A stretch of DNA of 64,000 nt, from contig NZ_CVUA01000001.1 in the NCBI RefSeq assembly GCF_001282785.1, positions 992,001 to 1,056,000 on the forward strand, written 5' to 3'. Below, piece after piece: positions 15,687 through 25,115 of the stretch. Within the stretch, counting starts at the first letter, position 1. The number at the start of each line of letters is the position of its first letter. The notes below the pieces were generated by a model. The model did no database searches. It worked only from the letters and a program-made list of their open reading frames with translations, and had not been told where the DNA came from. This DNA is from Halolamina sediminis (GTDB taxonomy: Archaea > Halobacteriota > Halobacteria > Halobacteriales > Haloferacaceae). Position numbers and translations under genes: made by a program.

Positions 15687-16826
15687 GTGAGCACGCTGGT
15701 CCTCTGTGTGGACCGCTCGAACGACGTCGGCGCCAAGACGGGCGCGGCGATGCCCGTCGCCGGCTGGGAGGCGGTGCGCTCGCTCGTGACCGACGTGGGG
15801 CTCGCCGACCCCGAGGACGCGAGCGTCAACTGCCTGCTCGAAGCCCTCCGTGTCACGCGCGATCTGACCGACAGCGGCGACGACGCGACCGTCGCGGTGG
15901 TCTCCGGCGGCGCCGACTCGCGGGTGAACGCCGACCGCGCGATCGCCCGACAGATCGACGAGTTGATCGAGCGCTACGACCCCGACTCATCGATCGTCGT
16001 CGTCGACAGCGCCGAGGACGAGCGCGTGGTCCCCATCGTCGAGTCCCGTGTGGGCGTCGACAGCGTCGACCGCGTCGTCGTCCGGCAGGCCCGCGACATC
16101 GAGTCGACGTACTACCTGCTCAAGCAGTTCCTCGGTGACGAGGAGATGCGCCAGACTGTGCTGGTGCCGCTGGGCGTTGCCCTTCTCGTACTGCCCGCGC
16201 TCGCGATCCAGTTCTCGCCCCAGATCGCGATGGCCGGGCTGGCCTCGCTGCTCGGCGCGGTGCTGCTGTACAAGGGGCTCGCGATCGACGATCGGCTGGA
16301 GAACACGCCCGAACAGGTGCGCGAGGCGCTGTACTCCGGGCAGGTCTCCGTCGTCACGTACGCCGTCGGCGCCGGGCTGGCGCTGGTCGGGGCGTTCTTC
16401 GGCGGGCTCTCAGCGACCGAGGCCGGCACCGAACCCGTCCTGATCCAGTCCGTGCTGTTCGTCTACGACGCGGTGCCGTGGCTGGCACTGGCGGCACTGA
16501 CGGCCTCCGCGGGCCGGCTGATCGACGAACGCATCCGCGACGACGGGCTCTCCTCCCCGGTGTTGAACCTCCCCTTTGGCGTCGTCGCGGTCGGGCTGGT
16601 GATCCGTGGCTTCGCGGGCTACTTCCTCGAACAGCAGGCGGACATCCCCCACCTGACGCTGTCAGTGTGGACCGTCGAGATCACGTTCCAGCCGGGCCAG
16701 CGCCTGCTGGGGTTCATCGTCGCCGGCATCGTCGTCTCGCTGATCGGCGTCCGGGTGGCGTCACGGGTCACCGACGAAGTCGAGGAGGAGAGCGTTACCG
16801 AGGACGAGACCGTCGAGCAGTCCTAG
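15687..16826 (+). CDS. DUF373 family membrane protein
   Basis: A protein of 379 residues with a GTG start. A soluble N-terminal domain of about 150 residues (LVLCVDRSNDVGAKTG, VVSGGADSRVNADRAIARQ, VVVRQARDIESTYYLLKQ) is followed by five to six membrane segments. This is the archaeal DUF373 family, of unknown function. Its TAG stop and the TAG stop of the opposing gene share the tetranucleotide CTAG at 16823-16826. Confidence 0.9.
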   Translation: MSTLVLCVDRSNDVGAKTGAAMPVAGWEAVRSLVTDVGLADPEDASVNCLLEALRVTRDLTDSGDDATVAVVSGGADSRVNADRAIARQIDELIERYDPDSSIVVVDSAEDERVVPIVESRVGVDSVDRVVVRQARDIESTYYLLKQFLGDEEMRQTVLVPLGVALLVLPALAIQFSPQIAMAGLASLLGAVLLYKGLAIDDRLENTPEQVREALYSGQVSVVTYAVGAGLALVGAFFGGLSATEAGTEPVLIQSVLFVYDAVPWLALAALTASAGRLIDERIRDDGLSSPVLNLPFGVVAVGLVIRGFAGYFLEQQADIPHLTLSVWTVEITFQPGQRLLGFIVAGIVVSLIGVRVASRVTDEVEEESVTEDETVEQS

Positions 16827-17590
16827 AACTGGCCCGCGCTACCGGAGGCGTTCGACCCCTCCTGCTTCGGTCGGATCACGTCCGCCAGCGCGACGACGGC
16901 GCCGAGCAGCCAGCCCAGCGGCACGGCGATCCCGAACCACATCGCGACGTACGCCGGTCCCTCCAGCGCGAAGCGGCTCCGGATGATCTCGTTCAGCCCG
17001 CCCACGGTGAGCACGTTGTCGAGGATCCAGATCGCGAGGTTGGTGCTGCCCGTGAGCACGCCCGCCAGCGCCGGCGAGTACAGCGCGGCGACGACCGGCG
17101 GGAGAAACAGCGCGGTCGTCGCGGCGGGGTAGGCGAACAGGACGCTCGTCAGGCGTCCGCCACGGCGGGAGAACACGACCGCGAGCCCCGCGGAGACGGT
17201 CGCGACCCCGCCCGCGGCGGCGACGGCGATCAGCCCGCTCGTCGAGAACTGCCGGACCCACGCGCCCACGGTCAACAGCCCCCACGCCACCGCGGCGACG
17301 AGGACGACGCCGACGATCCCCAGTCGGGTGGTCGCGGAGTCGAGCTTGCCGGCGTAGTACCGCGTCGCGAAGCCGAGCAGGAGGAGGGGGTAGCCGATCA
17401 TCACGAGCGGGATCCCCAGCGCGGCCCAGGCGTAGTAGGCGGCCTTCTGGCCGCCGGTTTCGGGCTCCCAGCGGCCGAGCACGCTACTGGGGTCGAGCTG
17501 TCGGGGGAACACCAGCTCCATCCACGTCGCGTGGAGGCGGGCGACGTCGATGCGGATGGCGTCGATCAGTCCGGTTCGCTGCCCTTGCAT
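16823..17590 (-). CDS. Polytopic membrane protein, possibly YIP1-like
   Basis: A protein of 255 residues with about six membrane segments starting near residue 52 (AAYYAWAALGIPLVMIGYPL). Gly/Ala-rich segments and the position of an amphipathic N-terminus recall haloarchaeal YIP1-type proteins, but the match is loose. It converges with the DUF373 gene with overlapping stops. Confidence 0.7.
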   Translation of the reverse strand: MQGQRTGLIDAIRIDVARLHATWMELVFPRQLDPSSVLGRWEPETGGQKAAYYAWAALGIPLVMIGYPLLLLGFATRYYAGKLDSATTRLGIVGVVLVAAVAWGLLTVGAWVRQFSTSGLIAVAAAGGVATVSAGLAVVFSRRGGRLTSVLFAYPAATTALFLPPVVAALYSPALAGVLTGSTNLAIWILDNVLTVGGLNEIIRSRFALEGPAYVAMWFGIAVPLGWLLGAVVALADVIRPKQEGSNASGSAGQF

Positions 17591-17667
17591 TGAGCGAGAA
17601 GAGCAGTCCCGCCGAGGTGAAAGTTGCGGTGCGGCCGACGGGCGTCAGACGACAGTTCTCCGACAGT

Positions 17668-18519
17668 TCAGCGGTGCCACGGGCCGAAATCCGGGTCGAC
17701 CATCCGCCGGCTCTCCGCCAGCTCGTCGATCGCTTCGAGCTCGCCGTCGTTGAGCTGGAGCGAGAGCGACGCCCAGTTGTCGTGGAGGTGGGCCTCGCTG
17801 GATGCCTTCGGGATCGCGGTGACTCCCTGCTCGCGGAGCCACGCGAGGCTCACTCGCGCCTCGCTGACGCCGTGGGAACCCGCGATGTCGCTGATGACCT
17901 CGTTGCCGAACACCTCGCCACGGGCCAGCGGGGAGTACGCGACGGGCTCGATGTCGTGCTCCTTCGTGGTCTCGCGGACCGCCTCCTGCTGGAGTAGCGG
18001 ATGGCACTCGAACTGGTGGGCGAATATCTCGTGGTCGGCCGCCGCCTGTGCCGCCTCGATCTGGTCGGGCTCGAAGTTGGAGATGCCGATGCGGTCGGTG
18101 ACCCCCTCCTCGACCAGCTCGTCGAACGCGCGGAACGTCTCCGCGGGGTCGTACGCCTCCGCCGGCCAGTGGACGTACAACAGGTCGACGGCGTCGACGC
18201 CGAGGTTGTCGACGGCGTCGTAGGCAGCGTCGATCGCGTCGTCGTACCCCAGATCCGAGTTCCAGATCTTCGTCGCGAGGAAGACGTCCTCCCGGTAGAC
18301 GTCGCTGCGGGCGATCCCGTCACCCACCAGATGTTCGTTGCCGTACGCCTGTGCGGTGTCGACGTGGCGGTACCCCATCTCCAGCGCGGTCGCGACCGCC
18401 TCGGGACAGGTCTGCTCGTCGGTCAGCTCCCACGTCCCCATGCCGAGCATCGGCATGCCGCTTGCGCGCGGGCAGTCCTCGGCCGTCGCGATCTCGTCGC
18501 CGGTCGGTGTCTCGCTCAT
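17668..18519 (-). CDS. Aldo/keto reductase
   Basis: A protein of 283 residues. AKR motifs are clear: GMGTWELTDEQ, YRHVDTAQAYGNE (catalytic Asp and Tyr), the Lys in LATKIWNSDL, the VHWP stretch (His), IGISNFEPDQI and the NADPH-binding AIPKASSEAHLHDN. This is a 2,5-diketo-gluconate reductase-like AKR; the substrate is unknown. The ATG at 18519 is chosen because the 34 codons upstream have no family match. Confidence 0.9.
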   Translation of the reverse strand: MSETPTGDEIATAEDCPRASGMPMLGMGTWELTDEQTCPEAVATALEMGYRHVDTAQAYGNEHLVGDGIARSDVYREDVFLATKIWNSDLGYDDAIDAAYDAVDNLGVDAVDLLYVHWPAEAYDPAETFRAFDELVEEGVTDRIGISNFEPDQIEAAQAAADHEIFAHQFECHPLLQQEAVRETTKEHDIEPVAYSPLARGEVFGNEVISDIAGSHGVSEARVSLAWLREQGVTAIPKASSEAHLHDNWASLSLQLNDGELEAIDELAESRRMVDPDFGPWHR

Positions 18520-18636
18520 GTACGCAGATAGTGGCTCCTGCGAGGAAAAGCCGTTGCGGCCGGGGCAGTCGAGCGGTCGCGGCAGGTCGCGCGCCGAGAT
18601 CGGTACACACGACGACGCCATGGGCTCTGAAACTGC

Positions 18637-18673
18637 GGTACGACGGCCACAGTCGGTCGCGCGCCGTCGTCTA
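18637..18673 (-). repeat. Fragment of the 28.9-kb hairpin repeat
   Basis: Positions 18650-18671 are identical over 22 bases to the reverse complement of 28956-28977. The preceding bases back to about 18637 also align with several mismatches. It lies just downstream of the geranylgeranyl reductase stop codon. Confidence 0.6.
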
Positions 18674-18679
18674 TTCCGC

Positions 18680-19912
18680 CTACTCGGAGAGCCGTTCGCG
18701 TGCGAACTTCGCGAGCAGCGGCACGTCGCTCAGGTGGAGTAGCTTCCGCATCGCCCCGACGTCGCCGGCGTTGACCTTCGCCAGCGTCTCCTCCTCGGTC
18801 TCGTTCAGGTCGGCCATCAGCGTGTCGTACCGGGAGTTCGGCGCGAGATACAGCAGTTCGGTCATGAGCAGGCGCTCGCGGGCCCGCGGGGCGACCTCGC
18901 TGTGCCAGAGCTTGTTGTACACCGCCATCGCCGACGCCGACGTGTCGGGGTCCTCGGGCGTGAGACAGCGGTCGGCGGTCGTCGCCGCCGCGCGGCCGGA
19001 CTGCATCCCCTTGTGGATCCCTTCGCCCCAAAGCGGGTCGATGGTGGGGACGGTGTCGCCGATCGCCATGAAGCTGTCAGTGCTGAGCTCGCCCGGGGTC
19101 TGGATGTGGGCCGAGCCGCGGTGGACCTTCCCTTCGATGCGCTTGGCGTCCTCGAAACGGGGGTCGGTGTCGAGCCAGTACTGGAGGTAGTCGTCGATCC
19201 CCATCCCCTCCTTGCCGTGACGCTGGTGGCTGTCGTTCTGGATGTAGCAGATCCCGACCTTGGCCTCGTCGCCGCCGGTGTGGAAGATCCACGAGTAGCC
19301 GCCGGGTGCGAGATCGTGGTCGAGTCGGAGCATCATCGAGTCGGTCAGGTCGGCGTAGTCGGGGTGGTCGATCTCGACGCCTTCGAGCTCGTACTCGACG
19401 CCGATGGCCTGCTTCCCGCGTTTGAGGTCGCTGACGCCCAGATCCTTCGCCAGCGGCGCGGCGGGGCCGGTGGCGTCGACGAGGATGTCGGCGTACACCT
19501 CCTCGTCGCCGTTGTAGCGAACGCCCACGGGCTTGCCGTCCTCTTTGATGGGTCGAGAGACGCGGGCGTCGAACCACACCTCCGCACCCTTCTCGCGGGC
19601 GTCCTCGACCATCCACTGCTTGAACTCGGCGAACTCCAGTACAGCGCCGGGCTGATTCTGGACGTAGTGACGGTTCGGCGACTCCAGTACCACGTCGTCG
19701 GTGTAGTTCATCACCACGTCGTCGGGGACGCCGAAGGCAGCCATCATCGACGGGAACGTGCCGGCGGTCGACTTGTTGCTCTGACGCGGGAACTCGTCCT
19801 CCGACTCCAGTTCGAGGAGGACGACGTCGTAGCCTCGCTGGGCGAGGTCGCGGGCACACTGTGCGCCCGCGGGTCCGGCCCCGGCGATGACCACGTCAAA
19901 ACGGTCGGACAT
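18680..19912 (-). CDS. Geranylgeranyl reductase family flavoprotein
   Basis: A protein of 410 residues. The FAD-binding motif is VVIAGAGPAGAQCARDLAQRG, followed by YADILVDATGPAAPLAKDL and the second FAD motif FMAIGDTVPTIDPLWGEGI. Archaeal members reduce geranylgeranyl chains of membrane lipids (digeranylgeranylglycerophospholipid reductase) or menaquinone side chains. This paralogue is more divergent than the core lipid enzyme, so the exact substrate is open. ATG 19912 starts the conserved MSDRFDVVIAG. Confidence 0.87.
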   Translation of the reverse strand: MSDRFDVVIAGAGPAGAQCARDLAQRGYDVVLLELESEDEFPRQSNKSTAGTFPSMMAAFGVPDDVVMNYTDDVVLESPNRHYVQNQPGAVLEFAEFKQWMVEDAREKGAEVWFDARVSRPIKEDGKPVGVRYNGDEEVYADILVDATGPAAPLAKDLGVSDLKRGKQAIGVEYELEGVEIDHPDYADLTDSMMLRLDHDLAPGGYSWIFHTGGDEAKVGICYIQNDSHQRHGKEGMGIDDYLQYWLDTDPRFEDAKRIEGKVHRGSAHIQTPGELSTDSFMAIGDTVPTIDPLWGEGIHKGMQSGRAAATTADRCLTPEDPDTSASAMAVYNKLWHSEVAPRARERLLMTELLYLAPNSRYDTLMADLNETEEETLAKVNAGDVGAMRKLLHLSDVPLLAKFARERLSE

Positions 19913-20150
19913 GAACACACGAAACGCCGTGTCCGTAATGAGTGTTGCTAACTCCGCAGCCAACGCTGCGAATCCGTGGCGTACGCCGGCAGTTCCCACC
20001 GGCTCGGATGGAGCGGAACGACCGGAATCGGCCCGCCGTGATCTCCCGTACGGGCTCGGTCCCGACTGAGTCACGGCTTCGCTACCGAAACACCCGCAGG
20101 CTTGCTCCCATCCGTGTTTTGTTACCCCACTGTCCCGTCTGGGGAGCTGG

Positions 20151-21536
20151 ATGCAACTGTTCGGCCGACAGGTCGGGGGGATCTGGCGACGCGCGGCCAG
20201 TCTCGGCTGGCCCGTCGCCGTCCAGCACACGTTCACGACGCTGATGCGGACCGTCGACATCATCGTCACCGGCCTGTTCTCCCCTGCGGCCGTCGCTGCC
20301 GTGGGGTTGGCCGACCTCTACGCCCAACTCCCGCTTCGGGTTGGCCTGGGCCTGGGTGCGGGCGCGATCACGCTGTCGAGTCAGGACACCGGGCGCGACG
20401 CCGAAGTGAGCCGGGACCGCGCCATCACGCTGGCGCTTGTCATCGGCGGGCTCTGCGGGCTCCCACTCGTCGCGGTGGGGCTGTTCTACGCCCGACCGCT
20501 CATCGCGCTCTTGGGTGCGGAACGGGAAGTCGCCCGACTCGGCGGCCTCTATCTCACGCTCGTCTTCGGCGTCGCCCCCATGCGAATCGTCGGCCTCGTC
20601 GGCGCGCGAGCGCTCCAGGGCGCCGGCGACACACGAACGCCGATGGTGCTCAACGGCGGCGTCAACCTCGTCAACGCCGTGTTGACGGTCGCTCTCGGTC
20701 TCGGCCTCTGGCAGTTCCCGCGGATGGGTATCGTCGGCGTCGGTCTGGCCACGGCCATCAGCCGGACGATCGAGGCGGGCCTCGTCGCGGCGGCGATCGC
20801 GACGCCCCGGACCGCGCTCTCGTTGGAGCCGACGTGGGACACGACCGTCGCGCGGCAGGTGGTTAGAGTCAGCCTGCCGTCGTTCGCGGAGGGGATGAGC
20901 AGCTCGCTCGCGAACTTCCCGTTCAACTCCCTGCTGTTGCTGTTCGGGACGGAGGCCAACGCCGCCTACCACATCGGCCGACGGGTGTACCAGCAACTCA
21001 CCGGCCCGCTCTACCGGTCGGCCAGCACCGTCACCAGCATCGTCGTCGGCCAAGCGCTCGGCGAGGGGGAGGCGGTCGAGGCCCGACGGAACGCCGTCTC
21101 GCTGCTCGTCCTCAGTTTCGCGCTACTGACGGCGGCGGGGATCGCGATGTTCGCCGGCGCCGAGCGCATCGTCGCCGTGTTCACGAACGACCCCGCCACG
21201 AGGGGGTACGCGGTGGCGTTCACACGCGTCTTCGCCGTGTCGATGCCGTTCTTCGGGGTGTTCTTCCCGCTCGCAGGGGCGCTCCGGGGCGCCGGCGACA
21301 CCCGGACGCCGTTCTACGCCCGACTCGTCGGCACGTTCGTCTTCCTGCTCGGTGCCTCGTACCTGCTCGCCATCCCGCTCGGCTACGGCTTGGTCGGCGT
21401 CTACGTCGGGATGGTGCTGACGTACGTCTGCTGGGCAGGTATCGTTAGCGCCGGCTTCTACTGGGGCGGCTGGGCCGACACTGCGGCGTCGATGATCGCC
21501 GAGCGAGAAGAAGCGGGCGGAACGGAGACCGAGTAG
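20151..21536 (+). CDS. MATE family efflux transporter
   Basis: A protein of 461 residues with 12 predicted membrane segments in two related halves. The repeat signature ARALQGAGDTRTPM (half one) and GALRGAGDTRTPF (half two) is diagnostic of MATE/NorM-type cation-drug antiporters. Archaeal members use H+ or Na+. It is convergent with korB (12 bases between stops). Confidence 0.92.
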   Translation: MQLFGRQVGGIWRRAASLGWPVAVQHTFTTLMRTVDIIVTGLFSPAAVAAVGLADLYAQLPLRVGLGLGAGAITLSSQDTGRDAEVSRDRAITLALVIGGLCGLPLVAVGLFYARPLIALLGAEREVARLGGLYLTLVFGVAPMRIVGLVGARALQGAGDTRTPMVLNGGVNLVNAVLTVALGLGLWQFPRMGIVGVGLATAISRTIEAGLVAAAIATPRTALSLEPTWDTTVARQVVRVSLPSFAEGMSSSLANFPFNSLLLLFGTEANAAYHIGRRVYQQLTGPLYRSASTVTSIVVGQALGEGEAVEARRNAVSLLVLSFALLTAAGIAMFAGAERIVAVFTNDPATRGYAVAFTRVFAVSMPFFGVFFPLAGALRGAGDTRTPFYARLVGTFVFLLGASYLLAIPLGYGLVGVYVGMVLTYVCWAGIVSAGFYWGGWADTAASMIAEREEAGGTETE

Positions 21537-21548
21537 CCGGGGACGACC

Positions 21549-22412
21549 TCAGTAGAACTCGCGGACGAGATCCGTCGCGTTCTCGGGTGCGCCGTCGGGG
21601 ATCTCGGTCATGTCCTCGGTGACGCCGTGGGCCTCGTGGTAGGGGACGGACTCCTCGTCCTGGTAGAGGATCCCTTGGTACTCGCCGTCGGGGTCCATGA
21701 TGCGATCCTTGGCCTCGTCGAAGTCGCTGGGGTCGTGGTCGGTCTCCGCGAGGTCCGTGAGGTTGTCGCGGAAGTAGTCGTACGTGTCCGTGTCGTTGAA
21801 CGTGACACACGGCGAGAACACGTTGACGAACCCGAACCCATCGTGCTCGATGGCCTCCTGCACCAGTTCGGCGTGGCGCTGGGCGTCCGAGGCGAACGAC
21901 TGGGCGATGAACGTCCCGCCAGCCGAGAGCGCGAGCGCGAGGGGGTTGACCGGCGGCTGCTTCGGCCCTTCGGGCGTCGTCGCCGTCTCGAAGTCCTCAC
22001 GCGAGGTCGGCGAGGCCTGCCCCTTGGTGAGACCGTAGATGCGGTTGTCCATCACGACGTAGCTCATGTCGACGTTCCGGCGCACCGCGTGAACGAAGTG
22101 ACCGGCGCCGATCGAGTAGCCGTCGCCGTCGCCGCCCGCGACCATCACTTCGAGGTCGGGGTTGGCCATCTTCACGCCCGTCCCGACGGGTAGCGCGCGG
22201 CCGTGGACGCCGTGAAGCGCGTAGCTGTGCATGTACGTGCCGATCTTGCCCGAACAGCCGATACCGGCGACGACGAACGTGTTGTCGGGGTCGTTCCCCG
22301 TGTTCGCCAGCGCCTTCATCATGCCGTTCATCGTCCCGAAGTCGCCGCAGCCGGGACACCAGGTGGGCTGCTTGTCAGATTTGAAGTCGATGAATCGAAC
22401 GTCGCTGCTCAT
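21549..22412 (-). CDS. korB: 2-oxoacid:ferredoxin oxidoreductase beta subunit (2-oxoglutarate type)
   Basis: A protein of 287 residues that binds thiamine diphosphate. TWCPGCGDFG opens the domain, GGDGDGYSIGAGHF and VVMDNRIYGLTKGQ give the TPP/Mg site, and GCSGKIG is also typical. With KorA it oxidises 2-oxoglutarate to succinyl-CoA and reduces ferredoxin, replacing the NAD-linked dehydrogenase in haloarchaea. Its ATG overlaps the KorA stop (22409-22412). Confidence 0.93.
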   Translation of the reverse strand: MSSDVRFIDFKSDKQPTWCPGCGDFGTMNGMMKALANTGNDPDNTFVVAGIGCSGKIGTYMHSYALHGVHGRALPVGTGVKMANPDLEVMVAGGDGDGYSIGAGHFVHAVRRNVDMSYVVMDNRIYGLTKGQASPTSREDFETATTPEGPKQPPVNPLALALSAGGTFIAQSFASDAQRHAELVQEAIEHDGFGFVNVFSPCVTFNDTDTYDYFRDNLTDLAETDHDPSDFDEAKDRIMDPDGEYQGILYQDEESVPYHEAHGVTEDMTEIPDGAPENATDLVREFY

Positions 22413-24160
22413 TGGAGCACCTCCGTGATCTCGTCGGCGAGCTCGTCCGCTCTGAACCCGACCCCGTTGTACTTGTTCACTCGATCCACGCGCTGGAGCG
22501 TGTCGTGCTCCAGCACGTCCGCGAACTGCCCGGTCGCGTTACACTCGACGACGACGACCTGCTCGGCGGCCTCGAACGCCTCGGAGAGGTCCGGCCGCGG
22601 GAACAGGTACGGCACCGAGAGGAACCGGAACTCGGGGTCGTCCTCGCCCATCAGGTCCATCGCCTCGACGATGGTCCCCTCGTTCGACCCCCACGAGACG
22701 ACGAGGTTGTCGGCGTCGGCGTTGCCGAACTCCCGCGGAGTCCAGTCCTCGCGCTCTCGGGCGGTCTCGACTTTCCGCTGGCGTTTGTCGACCTGCTCGA
22801 CGCGGATCTCCGTGTCCTCGGTCCGCCGGCCGAGCTCGTTGTGTTCGAGCCCGGTGGACATGTGGGCGCCGTCGGTCGTGCCCGGCTTCGCGCGCGGGCT
22901 GATGCCGTCCTCGGTGGCGGCGTGGGCCCGGAAGCGCCCCTCGTCGTCGAGCCACTCGTCGATCTCGTCCTCGTCGACGAGCTTCCCGCGGTCGATCTCG
23001 ACCTCGTCCATGTCGAACGCCTCGGGCGGGAACGTCTGCTCGGTGACCGCCATCTCGAGGTCAGACACCAGGTAGACGGGCGTCTGGTACTTCTCGGCGT
23101 AGTTGAACGCCTCGACGGTCTTCCAGAAACACTCCGAGATGGTGGTCGGCGCGATCACGAACCGCGGGATCTCGCCGTGGCCGCCGAACAGCGTCATGTC
23201 GAGGTCGCCCTGCTCCTGCTTGGTCGGCATCCCCGTCGAGGGGCCCGAGCGCATCACGTCACAGATCACCAGCGGCGTCTCGCTCTGGGCCACCAGCCCG
23301 AACGTCTCGGACATCAGGTCGATCCCGGGGCCGGAGGTGGCGGTCATCGACCGTGCGCCCGCGCGGGCCGCGCCCAGCGCCATGTTGATCGCCGAGAGCT
23401 CGTCCTCGGCCTGCACGACGTGGCCGCCGTAGTGCTCGAGGCGCCCGGTCAGGTACTCCATCACGTCGGTCGCCGGCGTGATCGGGTAGCCCGAGTAGAA
23501 CCGGCAGCCGGCCGCGATGGCCCCCATCCCGATCGCCTCGTCGCCGTTGATCAGGACGTAGTCCTCGTCGGTGGTTTCCAGTTCGTACTCGAACTCGGCG
23601 CTCTCGGTCGCGTAGTTGTCGCCGACGTACTCCGCGCCGAGCTCGGCGGCGGTCTTGTTGTTCTCGACGATCGACTGGCCCTTGTCGCTGAAGCGCTTCT
23701 CCAGCGAGGAGGCCAGATGCTCGATCGGGAAGTCCGTGACCTCGCAGGCGGCCCCCAGCGCGACGATGTTGCGCATGATGGCGCCGCCGGCCTCCTCCGC
23801 CAGCGACTTGAGGGGGACGTCCATCCCCACCATCTCGTCGGGGATCTCGAGGTCCTGCATCGACGTGCGCTCGCCGTCGTAGATGATCACCGACCCCTCG
23901 TGGAGTTCGTCGATGTTCTCGTCGACGGTGCGCTGGGTCAGCGCGATCAGCACGTCGAGGCGGTCGACCGTACTCTCCACCGGGTCGATGGCGGTTCGAA
24001 CCTTGTACGCCGTGTACCCACCCCGGATACGTGAAGCGAAGTCTTTCGAGGTGAACACGTGTCGCCCGGCCCGGGAGAGCGCTCTCGCGAAGATCTTCCC
24101 GGTGGAGTCGATGCCATCGCCGGCCTCCCCGCCGATGGCCCAGTTGAAGTCCGCAGGCAT
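22409..24160 (-). CDS. korA: 2-oxoacid:ferredoxin oxidoreductase alpha subunit (2-oxoglutarate type)
   Basis: A protein of 583 residues, a fused gamma-alpha chain. The gamma domain is at the N-terminus (AIGGEAGDGIDSTGKIFARA). The alpha domain starts near residue 200 with GDEAIGMGAIAAGCRFYSGYPITPAT and continues with ATSGPGIDLMSE and a C-terminal transketolase-like domain (VVVECNATGQFADVL). The upstream open frame (to 25414) is an artefact; ATG 24160 gives the conserved N-terminus. KorA and korB are translationally coupled. Confidence 0.94.
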   Translation of the reverse strand: MPADFNWAIGGEAGDGIDSTGKIFARALSRAGRHVFTSKDFASRIRGGYTAYKVRTAIDPVESTVDRLDVLIALTQRTVDENIDELHEGSVIIYDGERTSMQDLEIPDEMVGMDVPLKSLAEEAGGAIMRNIVALGAACEVTDFPIEHLASSLEKRFSDKGQSIVENNKTAAELGAEYVGDNYATESAEFEYELETTDEDYVLINGDEAIGMGAIAAGCRFYSGYPITPATDVMEYLTGRLEHYGGHVVQAEDELSAINMALGAARAGARSMTATSGPGIDLMSETFGLVAQSETPLVICDVMRSGPSTGMPTKQEQGDLDMTLFGGHGEIPRFVIAPTTISECFWKTVEAFNYAEKYQTPVYLVSDLEMAVTEQTFPPEAFDMDEVEIDRGKLVDEDEIDEWLDDEGRFRAHAATEDGISPRAKPGTTDGAHMSTGLEHNELGRRTEDTEIRVEQVDKRQRKVETAREREDWTPREFGNADADNLVVSWGSNEGTIVEAMDLMGEDDPEFRFLSVPYLFPRPDLSEAFEAAEQVVVVECNATGQFADVLEHDTLQRVDRVNKYNGVGFRADELADEITEVLQ

Positions 24161-24292
24161 GCTGGCACGAACTACCAACGGCCCGCGCAAAAACCTTCTG
24201 AAGCGTCCGGTCACTCGGTCAGTTTCGACCGTGTAAGACACGGCGAAACCGACCGTTCGTTCCCCAACTCCGGCGCCCGCGAAGGAAAGCGG

Positions 24293-24298
24293 CTTTAG
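24293..24298 (+). promoter_or_regulatory. TATA box of the flavin reductase gene
   Basis: CTTTAG lies 22-27 bases before the ATG at 24320 and supports leaderless transcription from the korA-divergent region. Confidence 0.5.
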
Positions 24299-24319
24299 CG
24301 CGGCGGCGAAAGTCGCGGT

Positions 24320-24967
24320 ATGAACGCGACTGTCGTCGGCCGCGAGTCGGTCGGCCCGAACACGTTCACGCTCACGTTCGACACGCCCGAGGGGTTCGAG
24401 GGGCTCGCCGGCCAGTTCGTTCGACTCTCCGGTGAGATCGACGACGAGGAGTACGCCCGCTTCTACACGCTCTCCTCGCCGGGCATCGGCGAGACGTTCG
24501 AGATCACTGTCGAGGTTGCCCCGGAGAGCGGCCCGTTCAGCGACTATCTCGCGGCGCTCGAGTCGGGCAACGAGGTCGAAGTCACCGGCCCGTTCGGCGA
24601 CGACTACTACGAGGGCGAACGGCGAGCGGTCGTTCTCGCGGGCGGGCCGGGGATCGGCGCCGCAGTCGCGATCGCCGAGGCCGCAGTCGAGAACGACGCC
24701 GAGGCCGCGGTCGTGTACCGCTACGACGGCGAGCCGGCCCACGAGGAGCGCCTCGACGCGCTCGTCGACGCCGGCGCGGACGTGACGCTGCTGGGCGAGG
24801 ACGCCGACGCCGCCGCCTTCGAGCGTGCGGTGGGTTCGGTCGTGACCGGCGCGGACGAGGAGGGCGTGTTCGTCTACGGGTTCGCCGAGTTCGTCGAGTC
24901 GGCGACCGACGCGATCGAAGCTGCGGGCGGCGACGCGGAGGGGGCGAAAGTCGAGAACTTCGGGTAG
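24320..24967 (+). CDS. FAD-dependent oxidoreductase (ferredoxin-NADP reductase fold)
   Basis: A protein of 215 residues with two domains. The FAD domain has RFYTLSSPG (RxYS/T motif) and the pyridine-nucleotide domain has VLAGGPGIGAAVAIA. No 2Fe-2S domain is present. Being divergent from the ferredoxin-reducing KorAB, it may pass electrons between ferredoxin and NAD(P)H, which is inference from context. Confidence 0.8.
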   Translation: MNATVVGRESVGPNTFTLTFDTPEGFEGLAGQFVRLSGEIDDEEYARFYTLSSPGIGETFEITVEVAPESGPFSDYLAALESGNEVEVTGPFGDDYYEGERRAVVLAGGPGIGAAVAIAEAAVENDAEAAVVYRYDGEPAHEERLDALVDAGADVTLLGEDADAAAFERAVGSVVTGADEEGVFVYGFAEFVESATDAIEAAGGDAEGAKVENFG

Positions 24968-25115
24968 GCCGGTCACGGCGACGACTGCCGGCGCGAGGCG
25001 TCCACCGCCACCGCGACCGCACCGCCGCCGTGGTGGGGCGCACACTCCCGTCGGAGACGTGTCTCGCCCGGACCGAACCAAAGTATTCACTATCGGGCGT
25101 CTACAAGCCGGGTGT

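Noticed and set aside
24993-25010. Third copy of the structured element
   Set aside because: Only about 17 bases (GCGAGGCGTCCACCGCC) match copy A; no other block or hairpin is present, so this may be chance or a trace too small to call.
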